The notes under the pieces are model-generated. The model ran no database searches. It had not been told where the DNA came from and saw nothing but the letters and a program-made list of their open reading frames with translations. A stretch of 64,000 bases of DNA, taken from contig NZ_JAGRPV010000001.1 of assembly GCF_030014955.1 (NCBI RefSeq), forward strand, positions 3,472,001 through 3,536,000, in the 5' to 3' direction. Shown here piece by piece: positions 7,014-16,076 of the stretch. Both the position numbers and the translations under genes were made by a program. Position 1 is the stretch's first letter. Each line of letters starts with the position of its first letter. The DNA is from Cohnella hashimotonis (GTDB lineage Bacteria > Bacillota > Bacilli > Paenibacillales > Paenibacillaceae).

Positions 7014-8996
7014 TTACCGCTTCGGAAGCACGCGGACGTATCGATCCGACAATCCCATCAGCTTCATAATATAGTCGTAGTCTCCGCGATAGGGCGACAC
7101 GTCCTTGACCTGCTCCAGCGTGTCCAGCGACACAGCCGTGCCGTCCTCGAAGCCGGTTCCGGGCACATACAGCACCCTGTCGTTGAAAAACGAGCCTGTC
7201 GGCAAATAATAGCGGCTGCCGACGACGTTCCGGTCGATATTGAGCAAGTCCTGGCCGAAGGCTACGATGCCGGCATCGCGCGGCTTTGTCCCGAGCAAGT
7301 TGGCGATCGTCGGCATCATGTCGAGCTGGCCGCCGACCTGTTCCACCCGGCGGCCATCCGACTGGCCGGGCACATGTACGATAAACGGGATATTCATACG
7401 GGAGACGCGCGAGTCGTACTTCATGCCGAGCATGCGGCTCACCCAAGCCGGATCGTTGTCGTCCGGCTGCAGCCCGTAATGATCCCCGTAGACGGCGAGC
7501 GTCGTGCGGCTCCACAATCCGTCCTTCTTAAGCCCTTCGATCAGGCGGCCGATCGCATAATCCGTATAATTGGCGGCGATCAAATAATCGCCGAGCTGCG
7601 TTCCTTCCAGCTCGTCCGGCACCTGCAGCTTCTGGCGATCCTTCGGCACCTTGAACGGAAAGTGGCTGGACGCCGTCACGAATTGCGCATAGAATGGCGT
7701 TCCTGCCGCGCTCGTTTTCTCCAGCTCCTCCAGCCCGAAGCGATACAATTCCTCGTCCGAGGCACCGAAGTCGTTGAAATGATCGTTCTCATAATACGGC
7801 TTGTCGAAATATTGATCGAAATGAAGCGCAGGATACAGCCGGTTGCGATCCCAGAACTTGACATCGTTGACGTGAAACGTAAACGCCTTGTAGCCGTCCT
7901 GCTGAAGCAGCCTCGGAAGGCTCGGCAGCGCCCTGTCGCCGTAGCCCGTAGACATCGCGATCTTCGCGGTCGGATAGATCGACGTATTCGCCATGAACTC
8001 CGCATCCGACGTGTTGCCCTGCCCGATCTGCTGATAGACGCGCGGAAAATAATACGATTCGTCCGCCAGCTTGTTGAGAACCGGCGTCACTTCCTGACCG
8101 CCGATCAGCAGATGCAGCGGGAAGTTCTGGAACGCTTCGAGCTGCAGCACGATCAGATTGCTCCCCGCCGCTTCGCCGAAATGCGCCGGTGTCGCGCCTG
8201 AGCTCGCGCTCTTGCGATAAGAAAACGACGCTTGCAGCGCTTCGATCTCGCTGACGGTCTGCGCGAGATCGGCGGCGGATGCCTGGCGGGATTCGCGGTT
8301 CGCCTTGATGGCTGCGATCGCCTGGTAGCTCAGAAAGCCTTCGCGGTCTGCGGCAGCCAGCTCGTTGTCGATGCCGAGTCCTTGGCGCACGTCGCCTGCG
8401 ACGATGCCTGCGCAAGCGACTAGCGCGATCGCGGCCATCCATCTGACGGAGGAGACGGAAGCGATGCGCAAGGCGGCTTGTCCGCGTATATTTTTTCGCC
8501 TGATTACGAAGCCGGTTGCGGCCAGTACCGGCAGATCCGCGAACAACAAATAATAGAGCGGATCCATCGTCGATTGCACGCTGGCCTGGACTTGCGGCAC
8601 CTGATGCAGCTCCAGCAGCGCCGTATAGGTCGGCATCGAGCCGAAATGAGCGAAGTAAAGCGTAGCCGCGAACAAAATCGTCGAGATAAGGGCGTCAAGC
8701 AGCCAGCAAGCGATGCCGCGGCCGCGCCCCGGCAGGACGACGGCGAGCAGACTCGTCAGTACGGCGACCGCAGCCGCATCGGCACCGATATGGCTCCAGG
8801 CGACCTCGCCGAACGTAAAATACCGGAGCAGCGCCATCTTGATCCAGAGCAATGCGGTCAGTATCAAAAAAATCGCGGGCACCCGAAGCGGCCTACGTAT
8901 CGCCGTCCTTGCGCTTGGATGTGTTGCGGACGCGGGCATCTGGCTCGTTTTCGATTCGTTGCTGCCGCTCTCGCGGCTACCGTTCATCCGTGACAT
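7014..8996 (-). CDS. LTA synthase family protein (sulfatase fold)
   Basis: A 660-residue membrane-anchored phosphoglycerol-transferase-type enzyme. About five N-terminal transmembrane segments (residues 40-230) are followed by an extracellular sulfatase-like domain. The catalytic threonine lies in GQGNTSDAEFMANTS, and the metal-binding region includes YGDHYG and the HFPFKVP motif. LtaS-type enzymes polymerise glycerol phosphate from phosphatidylglycerol onto a glycolipid anchor. Paenibacillaceae have several paralogues, and which polymer this one makes cannot be told. The ATG at 8996 overlaps the end of the M42 peptidase gene by 20 bp. No strong ribosome site is seen, so coupling to the upstream gene is likely; a second ATG lies three codons inside. 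Confidence 0.85.
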   Translation of the reverse strand: MSRMNGSRESGSNESKTSQMPASATHPSARTAIRRPLRVPAIFLILTALLWIKMALLRYFTFGEVAWSHIGADAAAVAVLTSLLAVVLPGRGRGIACWLLDALISTILFAATLYFAHFGSMPTYTALLELHQVPQVQASVQSTMDPLYYLLFADLPVLAATGFVIRRKNIRGQAALRIASVSSVRWMAAIALVACAGIVAGDVRQGLGIDNELAAADREGFLSYQAIAAIKANRESRQASAADLAQTVSEIEALQASFSYRKSASSGATPAHFGEAAGSNLIVLQLEAFQNFPLHLLIGGQEVTPVLNKLADESYYFPRVYQQIGQGNTSDAEFMANTSIYPTAKIAMSTGYGDRALPSLPRLLQQDGYKAFTFHVNDVKFWDRNRLYPALHFDQYFDKPYYENDHFNDFGASDEELYRFGLEELEKTSAAGTPFYAQFVTASSHFPFKVPKDRQKLQVPDELEGTQLGDYLIAANYTDYAIGRLIEGLKKDGLWSRTTLAVYGDHYGLQPDDNDPAWVSRMLGMKYDSRVSRMNIPFIVHVPGQSDGRRVEQVGGQLDMMPTIANLLGTKPRDAGIVAFGQDLLNIDRNVVGSRYYLPTGSFFNDRVLYVPGTGFEDGTAVSLDTLEQVKDVSPYRGDYDYIMKLMGLSDRYVRVLPKR

Positions 8997-10032
8997 AGGC
9001 GATCAGGAGGGCGGCCGTTCCCAGGATAGCGTCCGCGTGCGTGCGCTCCATGCCGTGAGAGGCATGCACGCCGGGACCGATGAGCGCTGCCCGGATATTG
9101 CTGCCGCCTCGCAGCGCTGCCGTGGCATCCGAACCGTAATGCGGATAAATGTCGACCGCATGCGGAATGCCGTCGCGCTTCGCAAGCGCGATGAGACGCG
9201 AAGTCATCCCATAGTCGTAGGGACCCGAAGAATCCTTGGCGCAGATCGAGACATCGCGTTCCGTCGCGGACAGATCGTCGCCAAGCGCGCCCATGTCCAC
9301 CGCGATCAGCTCCTCGATATCGCCGGGAATCCAGGCAGCGCCGTGACCGACCTCCTCGTATGTGGAGAATACAAGTCTAAGCGTCCTGGCCGGCGTTTGT
9401 CCGGTTCGCTTCAGCCATTCCAGCAGGCCGAAGAGCGCCGCGACGCTCGCCTTGTCGTCGAGGTGGCGAGACTTGATCCACCCGTTCGGATAGATCCGGG
9501 TCCGGGGATCCCACGATACGAAGTCGCCCGGCGCGATGCCGAGCGCGAGCGTATCGTCCTTGCCGCGGACGTCCTCGTCGAGCCGAATCTCCATATTTTC
9601 TTCCTCGCGCTTCCACTCTCTCGCGTCCGAATACACATGAACAGACGGCTTCGTCGATAGCACCGTGCCCTCGTATTTGCGGCCGTCGCGCGCATGCACG
9701 GTACAATATTCGCCTTCGACCGTCTGCATCGCGTAGCCGCCGATGGGCGTGAAGCGCAGCGTGCCGGCCGTCTTGACGGCGCGAACCATCGCGCCAAGCG
9801 TGTCGACGTGCGCGGACAAGCCGACGGCCGGCCCGCTCTCTCGCCCAGGAACGGTAACGATCACATTGCCTTTGGGCGTCGTCTCGCTGGCGTACCCGAG
9901 CCTCGCGGCTTCCTCCCGCAGCATCCCGACGATCTCCATGCAGTAGCCGCTTGGGCTCGGGCAACCGAGGAGACCACTCAGCCATTCCAATATATAATTC
10001 CGGTCAAGCGACCGGTACGCGGATTCCGTCAT
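8977..10032 (-). CDS. M42 family metallopeptidase (aminopeptidase/FrvX-like)
   Basis: A 351-residue dizinc peptidase of family M42. Metal ligands and catalytic motifs are in order: GLSAHVDTLGAMV (His and Asp), HLDDKASVAAL (bridging Asp), STYEEVGHGAA (catalytic Glu pair), AVDMGALGDD (Asp) and HASHGMERTH (C-terminal His). Cytosolic M42 enzymes form large tetrahedral aminopeptidases that trim peptides. ATG at 10032 follows AGGAGGTCATTCAG. Its start overlaps the stop of the upstream GNAT gene (ATGA) and its end overlaps the LTA-synthase-type gene, giving a tight three-gene unit. Confidence 0.88.
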   Translation of the reverse strand: MTESAYRSLDRNYILEWLSGLLGCPSPSGYCMEIVGMLREEAARLGYASETTPKGNVIVTVPGRESGPAVGLSAHVDTLGAMVRAVKTAGTLRFTPIGGYAMQTVEGEYCTVHARDGRKYEGTVLSTKPSVHVYSDAREWKREEENMEIRLDEDVRGKDDTLALGIAPGDFVSWDPRTRIYPNGWIKSRHLDDKASVAALFGLLEWLKRTGQTPARTLRLVFSTYEEVGHGAAWIPGDIEELIAVDMGALGDDLSATERDVSICAKDSSGPYDYGMTSRLIALAKRDGIPHAVDIYPHYGSDATAALRGGSNIRAALIGPGVHASHGMERTHADAILGTAALLIAYVTDER

Positions 10033-10571
10033 CTGAATGACCTCCTGTGAAACTCGCTTATATGTCGAAACAACGCCTGGCCGTCCGGCGCAGCAAAGCG
10101 ATCCGGTTCGAAGTAGCTGACCATCGCGCGGTAAGGCTCGGGCACCCAAATGTATTGATGGACGTATGCCGTGCGTGCGAATCCGCATTTTTCCCAGAAA
10201 CGGACGCGGGCTTCGTTTTCCGGCGTGTCCTCGGCCTCCGCCTCGATTAACAGTCCGTCAAGCGCCTCTGCTTTTGCCCAATCCGCGATCATGGAAACGA
10301 ATCGTGAGCCGATGCCTTGGCCCCGCTCCCTCTCGCGAACCGCCAAATAATCGATAAGCAGCAGCTTCGACTTGGTCAGGACGCCGCAAATGGCCATCGC
10401 TTTCATCTCGCCTTCCTCAATGCCGGCGGCGAGCAGGCCGATCCGCTTTTGGAACATGCGGTCCAGGATGGCATCGGGCTTGCGACCCTCGGCGGGAAAA
10501 GCCTCGCGGTAAAGCGTAAGCGCCTCGTGCCAGCTGTTGTCGTCAGGCTTGTCCTGCAGTATCAGCTTCAA
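10029..10571 (-). CDS. GNAT family N-acetyltransferase
   Basis: A 180-residue protein with the GNAT fold. The acetyl-CoA pyrophosphate loop is seen in RERERGQGIGSRFVSM (R-x-x-G-x-G/A), preceded by beta strand LLLIDYLAVR and followed by RFWEKCGFARTAYVHQYIW. The substrate is unknown. Translation probably starts at TTG (complement of 10569-10571), the first possible codon after an in-frame stop; a GGGAGGT site lies rather far upstream (about 13 bp). The 4-bp overlap with the M42 gene suggests coupling. Confidence 0.8.
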   Translation of the reverse strand: MKLILQDKPDDNSWHEALTLYREAFPAEGRKPDAILDRMFQKRIGLLAAGIEEGEMKAMAICGVLTKSKLLLIDYLAVRERERGQGIGSRFVSMIADWAKAEALDGLLIEAEAEDTPENEARVRFWEKCGFARTAYVHQYIWVPEPYRAMVSYFEPDRFAAPDGQALFRHISEFHRRSFR

Positions 10572-10790
10572 TTAAGCAAGGCACCTCCCGCGCGTCCATT
10601 TTTTATTCCATAATATTAGTTCAACGCATTTGAAAAGTCCAACCGCTGCAAAGCGCGCAGCTCCCTTTTTCACTTGATGGCAAAGGGTGCTGGCATTTTA
10701 TCGTTAAATGTGCGATTATAAATCACAGATAAACGACGCTTGCAATGCTTTGCAAATTCGCTCAAATTCGAACGCCGAGGTGAAGGCTTC

Positions 10791-11804
10791 ATGAAATTAA
10801 GCATATTGGATCAATCCCAGATTGCAGAAGGACGTACGGCGAGCGATGCGCTTCGCGAAACGACCGAGCTGGCCAAGGAAGCGGACCGTCTCGGCTACCA
10901 CCGCTACTGGGTGGCGGAGCACCATGCCTCTCACGCGCTTGCCTCCTCCAGCCCCGAAGTGTTGATCGCCCATCTGGCCGCCAACACGCAGCGCATCAAG
11001 GTCGGTTCCGGCGGCGTCATGCTGTCCCACTATAGCGCGTACAAGGTCGCCGAGAACTTCCGGGTACTGGAGGCGCTGCATCCGGGCCGCATCGACGTCG
11101 GTCTCGGTCGCGCGCCGGGCGGCATGCCGATCTCGACCCGCGCGCTGCAGGAAGGGAAAATCTCTCATATCGACAATTACCCGCAGCAAGTAGCCGACCT
11201 GATCGGCTATTTGAACGACGCGCTGCCCGAAAAGCACCGGTTCAAGGGACTGACCGCTTCGCCTGCCATCCCGACGACGCCCGAGCTGTGGCTGCTCGGC
11301 TCGAGCTTCGGCAGCGCCGCGATCGCCGCAGAAATCGGCGCCGCCTACGGCTATGCCCAGTTTTTCGGCGTGCCCGAGAGCGAAGTGTCGGTTCAGCACT
11401 ACAAGGATCGCTTCAAGCCGTCCGCGCTGAACGATGTCCCTAAACTGCTTGCGGCCGTATACGTCATTTGCGCGGATACGGAAGAGGAAGCGCGCCGCCT
11501 GGCGTCGAGCACCGAGCTGTTTTTCCTGTCGCTCGAGAGCGGGCGTCTGCTCGACCGCTTCCCGAGCGTCGAGACCGCGGAGGCATACCCATATTCCGAA
11601 TACGATCGCATGCGGATCGCATCGGGCGCTCACCGCCGGATCGTCGGCACGCCGGCATCCGTGAAGCGGCAGCTGGAAGAAATGTCGGAGCGCCTCGGCA
11701 TCGACGAGCTGATGATCGTCACCGTGACGCATAACTTTGAGGCGCGGCTGCGATCGTACCGCCTCATTGCCGAAGCGTTCGGCTTGACGCAAGGCGGCGT
11801 TTGA
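10791..11804 (+). CDS. Luciferase-like FMN-dependent monooxygenase (LLM class)
   Basis: A 337-residue flavin-dependent oxidoreductase of the bacterial luciferase superfamily. It has the usual N-terminal strand MKLSILDQ, the YWVAEHHASHALASSSPEVL motif, SGGVMLSHYS, and LGRAPGG in the flavin region. It resembles the YhbW/'MsnO8-like' LLM group of unknown substrate. The ATG at 10791 is picked because GAGGTGAAGG lies upstream; the open frame reaches 10740 without a ribosome site. A strong terminator follows. It is transcribed away from the GNAT-M42-LTA unit across a 219-bp divergent region. Confidence 0.85.
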   Translation: MKLSILDQSQIAEGRTASDALRETTELAKEADRLGYHRYWVAEHHASHALASSSPEVLIAHLAANTQRIKVGSGGVMLSHYSAYKVAENFRVLEALHPGRIDVGLGRAPGGMPISTRALQEGKISHIDNYPQQVADLIGYLNDALPEKHRFKGLTASPAIPTTPELWLLGSSFGSAAIAAEIGAAYGYAQFFGVPESEVSVQHYKDRFKPSALNDVPKLLAAVYVICADTEEEARRLASSTELFFLSLESGRLLDRFPSVETAEAYPYSEYDRMRIASGAHRRIVGTPASVKRQLEEMSERLGIDELMIVTVTHNFEARLRSYRLIAEAFGLTQGGV

Positions 11805-11867
11805 CCGTCCTGGCTGTACGCCGATGATTGAACGCCTTTCTCATACACGCCTTCTAAACGAAGACGG

Positions 11868-11897
11868 AAAGAAGCCGCCTCGAAAGGCGGCTTCTTT
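11868..11897. terminator. Rho-independent terminator
   Basis: AAAGAAGCCGCCT and AGGCGGCTTCTTT form a 13-bp perfect stem with a CGAA loop. It sits between the luciferase-like gene and convergent ppaC and can serve both. Confidence 0.9.
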
Positions 11898-11934
11898 GTA
11901 CTGATACGCGATAAACGAATCGCGCCAGAATCGA

Positions 11935-12867
11935 TTATTGCTTGTTGAACGTGTCCGTCAACACCGGCACGATCTGCGATTTGCGGGAGACGACGCCCTT
12001 AAGGGTCGCTTTGTTGCCGTCCAGCTTGACGCCGTATGCTTGCTCGACGACGGCTGCGGACTTGCCCAGCGCGACGCCGACAGAATCGTTGTTCAGGATG
12101 TCCGTCACGACGAACAGGAACAGGTCGAGGCCCTTGGCGGCAATGATGCCGTTCAGTTTATCCTCGAGCTCGCCTTGACGGGACAGCACATCGTTCACGT
12201 CGACGGCGTTCACTTGGGCGATCTCGACCTTGGCGGAGCCCATCGAGAATTCCTTGGCGTCGAGAGAGACGAGCTCGTCGATCGACTTGTCGAGCAGGTT
12301 CGCGCCGGCCTTCAGCATATCGAGGCCGTACGTGTCGGCATTGACGCCGGCGATCTCGGCCAGCTCGCGGGCTGCGTCGATGTCTTCCTGCGTGCAGGTC
12401 GGCGACTTGAACAGCAGGGAGTCGGAAATGATGGCGGAGAGCATCAGTCCGGCGACGTTCTTGTCGATCTCGACGCCGTTTTCCTTATACAGCTTCTTGA
12501 GGATCGTAGCCGTGCAGCCGACCGGCTCGGCACGGTAGTACAGCGGCGCGCTCGTCTCGAAGTTGGCGATGCGGTGGTGGTCGATAACCTCGATGACTTG
12601 CACTTGATCGATATCGGCAGCGCTTTGCTGGCGTTCGTTGTGGTCGACGAGAATGACTTGCTTCGCCTCGGAAGCGACAGATTCGACAAGGCGCGGTGCA
12701 GCCGCGCCGAACGTGTCGAGCGCGAATTGCGTCTCGGCGCTGACGTTGCCGAGGCGAACGGCTTCTGCTTCGACGCCGAGCTTGTTCTTAAGCGCTGCGT
12801 AAGCGATCGCAGAGCAGATCGTATCCGTATCGGGATTTTTGTGACCGAAGATCAATACTTTTCCCAT
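11935..12867 (-). CDS. ppaC: Manganese-dependent inorganic pyrophosphatase
   Basis: A 310-residue family II pyrophosphatase, which hydrolyses pyrophosphate to phosphate in the cytosol using Mn2+ or Co2+. DHH-family motifs are clear: GHKNPDTDT (metal-ligand His and Asp), [10 protein letters not shown] and [10 protein letters not shown]. The C-terminal DHHA2 domain includes [11 protein letters not shown] with the substrate-binding Arg and Lys residues. Length is normal and no regulatory CBS insert is present. ATG at 12867 is chosen because GAGGAG lies about 7 bp upstream; another ATG two codons earlier is too close to it. A good sigma-A promoter precedes it. Monocistronic. Confidence 0.95.
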   Translation of the reverse strand: MGKVLIFGHKNPDTDTICSAIAYAALKNKLGVEAEAVRLGNVSAETQFALDTFGAAAPRLVESVASEAKQVILVDHNERQQSAADIDQVQVIEVIDHHRIANFETSAPLYYRAEPVGCTATILKKLYKENGVEIDKNVAGLMLSAIISDSLLFKSPTCTQEDIDAARELAEIAGVNADTYGLDMLKAGANLLDKSIDELVSLDAKEFSMGSAKVEIAQVNAVDVNDVLSRQGELEDKLNGIIAAKGLDLFLFVVTDILNNDSVGVALGKSAAVVEQAYGVKLDGNKATLKGVVSRKSQIVPVLTDTFNKQ

Positions 12868-12901
12868 CTTCATACTCCTCATTATTAGAATTGGCTACAA
12901 A

Positions 12902-12931
12902 ATTATAACGCACAAGAAGCGGGCCAAGCAA
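12902..12931 (-). promoter_or_regulatory. Sigma-A promoter of ppaC
   Basis: On the minus strand TTGCTT (complement of 12926-12931) is separated by 18 bp from a perfect TATAAT (complement of 12902-12907), about 35 bp upstream of the start codon. Confidence 0.65.
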
Positions 12932-12950
12932 GTCGGACTGCCGCTTTTTG

Positions 12951-13625
12951 TCAGGCTTTGAGCTGTACGTGCAGCCCCTCCCCTTCGCTCCACTCGGCGT
13001 AAAGCACCGTTTTGACGTCCTCTATGCGCCGTTCCAGCAATTCGCGGACGAGCCACCCGCCGTCCTTGCCAAGGTCCCGCAAGCCGGCTGCGTCGATTCG
13101 GCCGTTAACGACAAGCGCTACCGGAAGCACGACTTCCGCTGTCGGAGGCTGCAGATCCTCCCGCGCGCCTTCCTCGACATCGGACTTCAGCATGACGCTC
13201 AGACTGCCGTTCGTCTCCAGCACCGCGTATTCCACCTGGCTGATCGCGAACACCCCGTTCTGTCTGAGCATCGCATGCAGCTGCTCGAAGTCCAGGTTGT
13301 TGCGCCTCATCGCGGCAAGGATGATCTTCCGGTTATGTATGATCAGCTCGGGTCTGCCGCTCGCAAGTCGACCCAGTCGCGGAAACACGATGCTGAGCTT
13401 CTCGAGCCCGATGGACAGACAGGTCCACAGCGCGAGCGCATAAAGCAAATGGATCAGCTTGACGTCCTTGTCGTAGATCGTATTCCCGACCAGCTCGCTC
13501 AGCATGAGAGAAGATACGAAGTCGAAAGCGGTCAGCTGCGAGATCTCCTTTTTCCCCAGCAGCCGCGTCATGACCCACAGGCCGAAAATGGCGATGACCA
13601 GCTTAATCGTAACCATCTCAATCAC
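12951..13625 (-). CDS. DUF421 (YetF/YrbG-like) membrane protein
   Basis: A 224-residue protein with two or three N-terminal transmembrane helices (VTIKLVIAIFGLWVMTRLLGKKEISQ onward). The conserved LTAFDFVSSLMLSELVGNTIYD motif precedes a soluble DUF421 region with FEQLHAMLRQNGVFAISQVEYAVLE. Related Bacillus proteins (YetF, YdfS, YkjA) are expressed in sporulation and affect spore properties; the exact role is unclear. A GTG at 13625 is the likely start, because GGAG lies 9 bp upstream, whereas a TTG at 13631 is too close. The gene stands alone upstream of ppaC. Confidence 0.85.
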   Translation of the reverse strand: MIEMVTIKLVIAIFGLWVMTRLLGKKEISQLTAFDFVSSLMLSELVGNTIYDKDVKLIHLLYALALWTCLSIGLEKLSIVFPRLGRLASGRPELIIHNRKIILAAMRRNNLDFEQLHAMLRQNGVFAISQVEYAVLETNGSLSVMLKSDVEEGAREDLQPPTAEVVLPVALVVNGRIDAAGLRDLGKDGGWLVRELLERRIEDVKTVLYAEWSEGEGLHVQLKA

Positions 13626-13695
13626 GGACAACCGCTCCTTTCTGCCGAATGTCCCTTTTTACCCGCGACGATCAACCTGTCAAACCAAAAGAAAA

Positions 13696-13719
13696 TCCCC
13701 CGCGCACCGGCTTGGGGGA
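13696..13719 (-). terminator. Terminator of the GHL10 gene
   Basis: TCCCCC pairs with GGGGGA, and on the minus strand ATTTTCTTTT follows. It lies 12 bp past the stop of the glycosidase gene and before the start of the DUF421 gene. Confidence 0.65.
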
Positions 13720-13730
13720 CCTGTAAAAGT

Positions 13731-15365
13731 TTATGAGTTCGAGCTTTGACCGTAATAATTCTGGAGCGCCGGCACGATGCCGAGCGTATTTTTGAGCAAC
13801 GACGTCGCGCTGTAATAGATATCGCCCTGAACCATCGGATGCGCGGCATTATATTTAAGCTGATTAATGATCTCGCCCGCCGACTGCCAACCTGCCTCCG
13901 CGGTACCCAGCTTGTAGGTCGCATGGCCGATGTACAGCTTCACGCTCGTACCGGCCACCTCGCCTGACCACCAATCGACGAGCTTGTCGTACCGTGCCGC
14001 GGAGTAAGACATACTCCAGTAGATCTGAGGGGCGACATAGTCGATCCAACCCTGCCTGATCCATGTCCGCACGTCGGCGTACATGCTGTCGTATGCCGTG
14101 ACGCCGGCCTTCGTGTCCGACCCGGTCGGATCCTTCGAAGCGTTCCGCCATACGCCGAAGGGGCTGATGCCGAACGATACGCTCGGCTTCGCTGCATGAA
14201 TCGAAAATCCGAGATCGCGCACAAAAGTATTGATGTTGTCGCGCCGCCAATCCGTCTTGAGCAGAATGCCCGTCGGATTGTGCAAGGCGAACGTCGCATC
14301 GTCGCTGAACACGCCGCTCGAAGGATAAAAATAATCGTCCAGATGCACGCCGTCGATATCGTAGCCGTTGACCACTTCCATGATCGTGTCGATGATGTGC
14401 TGCCTGGCCTCCGGAATGCCCGGGTTAATATACGAGGTCGTGCCGGTCGTCACGATCCACTCGGGATGCTCCACTGCGACATGGTTGCCGGCCAGCGCGG
14501 CGGTCTTCGTGTCCGTATTCGACCGGAACGGATTAAACCAGGCATGGAACTGCATGCCGCGACGATGGGTCTCCTCAATGAGATAGGTCAGCGGATCGTA
14601 ACCGGGATCGCGCCCTTGCGTGCCTGTCAGCACTTTGGACCAGGGCACGAGCATCGAACGGTACAGCGCATCCGAAGCCGGTCGTACCTGCAGGAATACG
14701 GCGTTCAGGCCCATTTGCTGAAATTGGTCCAACATCGCCGAGAATTCTTGCTTTTGCTTGCTCTCATTTCCGTAAGCGGCTGTGGATGGCCAGTCCAGAT
14801 TGAAGACGGTCGATATCCACGCGCCGCGCAAGCCCGGGTCGTTCGAGCCGCCTCCGCCCTGGTTGCCGCCTCCCGGTTGCCCGCCGGTTTGGCCCCCGTT
14901 TCCTCCACCGTTTTCGCCGCTATTGGAGCGCATGACGACGGATCTGGCGACCGGATCCCAGACCACGTAGAGACCGAGATTTTCGCCGATGAAGCGAAGC
15001 GGCACCATGATTCTGCCGGCTTTGTTCTGAACGGACGCGTCAAGCGGCACCGCGCTGCCGTTCACGGTCGCATTCTTCTTGCCGCTCGTCAAAATGATCG
15101 TATCCGCGCCTTTTGCGATCGTGGCCGTCTGCGTCTTCTGTTCCCATACGATCGAAGCCCCCAGACCCTCGCTTACGGTTCGGATCGGCACCATCGTTGC
15201 CCCCAGCTTGGAATCGATATAGGGCGGCACATCGGCAGGCAGCTTCGCGCCGTCCAGATAGACGGTAATGTCGGCAAGCTTTGCGGCGCCGGCCTGCGGC
15301 ACCAACGGCAAGCACAGCAGCAGCGCGAACAACAGCGGCATCGCCATTTTCAATTTCCGATTCAA
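13731..15365 (-). CDS. Secreted GHL10-family glycoside hydrolase with copper-amine-oxidase-like N-terminal domain
   Basis: A 544-residue exported protein. A signal peptide (MPLLFALLLCLPLVPQAGA) is followed by two copper-amine-oxidase N-terminal-like repeats (about 30-145; GATMVPIRTVSEGLG and GRIMVPLRFIGENLG). A Gly-rich hinge (about 150-175) then leads to a TIM-barrel GHL10/DUF187 domain (GAWISTVFNLDWPS, HAWFNPFR, YDIDGVHLDDYFYPS, VSFGISPFGVWRN, DYVAPQIYW). The acidic residues in DGVHLDDY are likely catalytic. GHL10 proteins such as YngK are presumed wall or glycan hydrolases; the substrate is not proven. The TTG at 15365 lies 8 bp after GGAGG and is the best start. Confidence 0.85.
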   Translation of the reverse strand: MNRKLKMAMPLLFALLLCLPLVPQAGAAKLADITVYLDGAKLPADVPPYIDSKLGATMVPIRTVSEGLGASIVWEQKTQTATIAKGADTIILTSGKKNATVNGSAVPLDASVQNKAGRIMVPLRFIGENLGLYVVWDPVARSVVMRSNSGENGGGNGGQTGGQPGGGNQGGGGSNDPGLRGAWISTVFNLDWPSTAAYGNESKQKQEFSAMLDQFQQMGLNAVFLQVRPASDALYRSMLVPWSKVLTGTQGRDPGYDPLTYLIEETHRRGMQFHAWFNPFRSNTDTKTAALAGNHVAVEHPEWIVTTGTTSYINPGIPEARQHIIDTIMEVVNGYDIDGVHLDDYFYPSSGVFSDDATFALHNPTGILLKTDWRRDNINTFVRDLGFSIHAAKPSVSFGISPFGVWRNASKDPTGSDTKAGVTAYDSMYADVRTWIRQGWIDYVAPQIYWSMSYSAARYDKLVDWWSGEVAGTSVKLYIGHATYKLGTAEAGWQSAGEIINQLKYNAAHPMVQGDIYYSATSLLKNTLGIVPALQNYYGQSSNS

Positions 15366-15460
15366 TCGTGTAGCCTCCAAGCGCCAAGTTGTGATCGATA
15401 TGAGCTATCGACTCTATGGTTTATAGACGACAATGAGCGCCAATTGTTGCTAAAATAAAA

Positions 15461-15497
15461 AACGCGGCGCGATGAGAAAGCTCTCATCCGCCGCGTT
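15461..15497 (-). terminator. Terminator of the yteA-DJ-1 unit
   Basis: AACGCGG (15461-15467) pairs with CCGCGTT (15491-15497), with an inner GATGAGAAAGCTCTCATC hairpin. On the minus strand the stem is followed by TTTTTTATTTT. Confidence 0.85.
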
Positions 15498-15521
15498 CAT
15501 AATCGATTATCGCTAATCCGA

Positions 15522-16076
15522 TCAACGCTCCTGATTCGGCTCGACGCCGGTCGCCTGCGTATCCGAGGCGTTGCCGTACTCCTCGAGCGTTTTCCAGGCG
15601 TCCGCATCGTCAAAGCGTCCGGCCTGCCGCTGGCGATGCTCGCCCGCGCCCGAAGGCGGCTGCGTCATGACATCCTCTTCCACCGGACGGTAATCGCCCG
15701 TCGCCGCCTCCTCGACAGGAACATGCGCGATGCTGTACCTTGCGACAGGCATCGCTTCCAACCGCTCATAGCCGATCGGCTCTCCGCTGATCTCGCATAG
15801 ACCGTACGTACCGTCTTCCATTTTGGCAAGGGCGCGTTCGACTTCGTCCCTTCGTTCAAAGTAGCGCTGATCGATCGCGGCGTCCCGCTCCCGCTCGAAC
15901 GTCTCTGTTCCCAGGTCAGCAGGGTGATTGTCGTAGGACGACAGCTCGCCCGTATCGTCGGTAATCGAAGTCGTGCCGTCGCTGGCTTCGATTGCGAAAT
16001 GGCGGTCGATATCGGATTTTTCCGCCAGCAGCAGTTCTTTCAGCTTGGCCAGCTGCTTCTCGCTTAGTCCGTTCAT
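15522..16076 (-). CDS. YteA-family TraR/DksA zinc-finger-like protein
   Basis: A 184-residue protein related to Bacillus YteA (sporulation-associated TraR/DksA group). The N-terminal half is an alpha-helical hairpin (LSEKQLAKLKELLLAEK ... ERERDAAIDQRYFERRDEVERALAKM). A YGLCEISGEPIGYERLEAMPVARY segment follows in place of the zinc finger. Only one of the four expected cysteines remains, so zinc binding is doubtful, as in several YteA proteins. The C-terminus is charged and probably disordered. ATG at 16076 with GGGAGGTG. It overlaps the upstream DJ-1 gene by 4 bp and is probably translated with it. Confidence 0.82.
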   Translation of the reverse strand: MNGLSEKQLAKLKELLLAEKSDIDRHFAIEASDGTTSITDDTGELSSYDNHPADLGTETFERERDAAIDQRYFERRDEVERALAKMEDGTYGLCEISGEPIGYERLEAMPVARYSIAHVPVEEAATGDYRPVEEDVMTQPPSGAGEHRQRQAGRFDDADAWKTLEEYGNASDTQATGVEPNQER

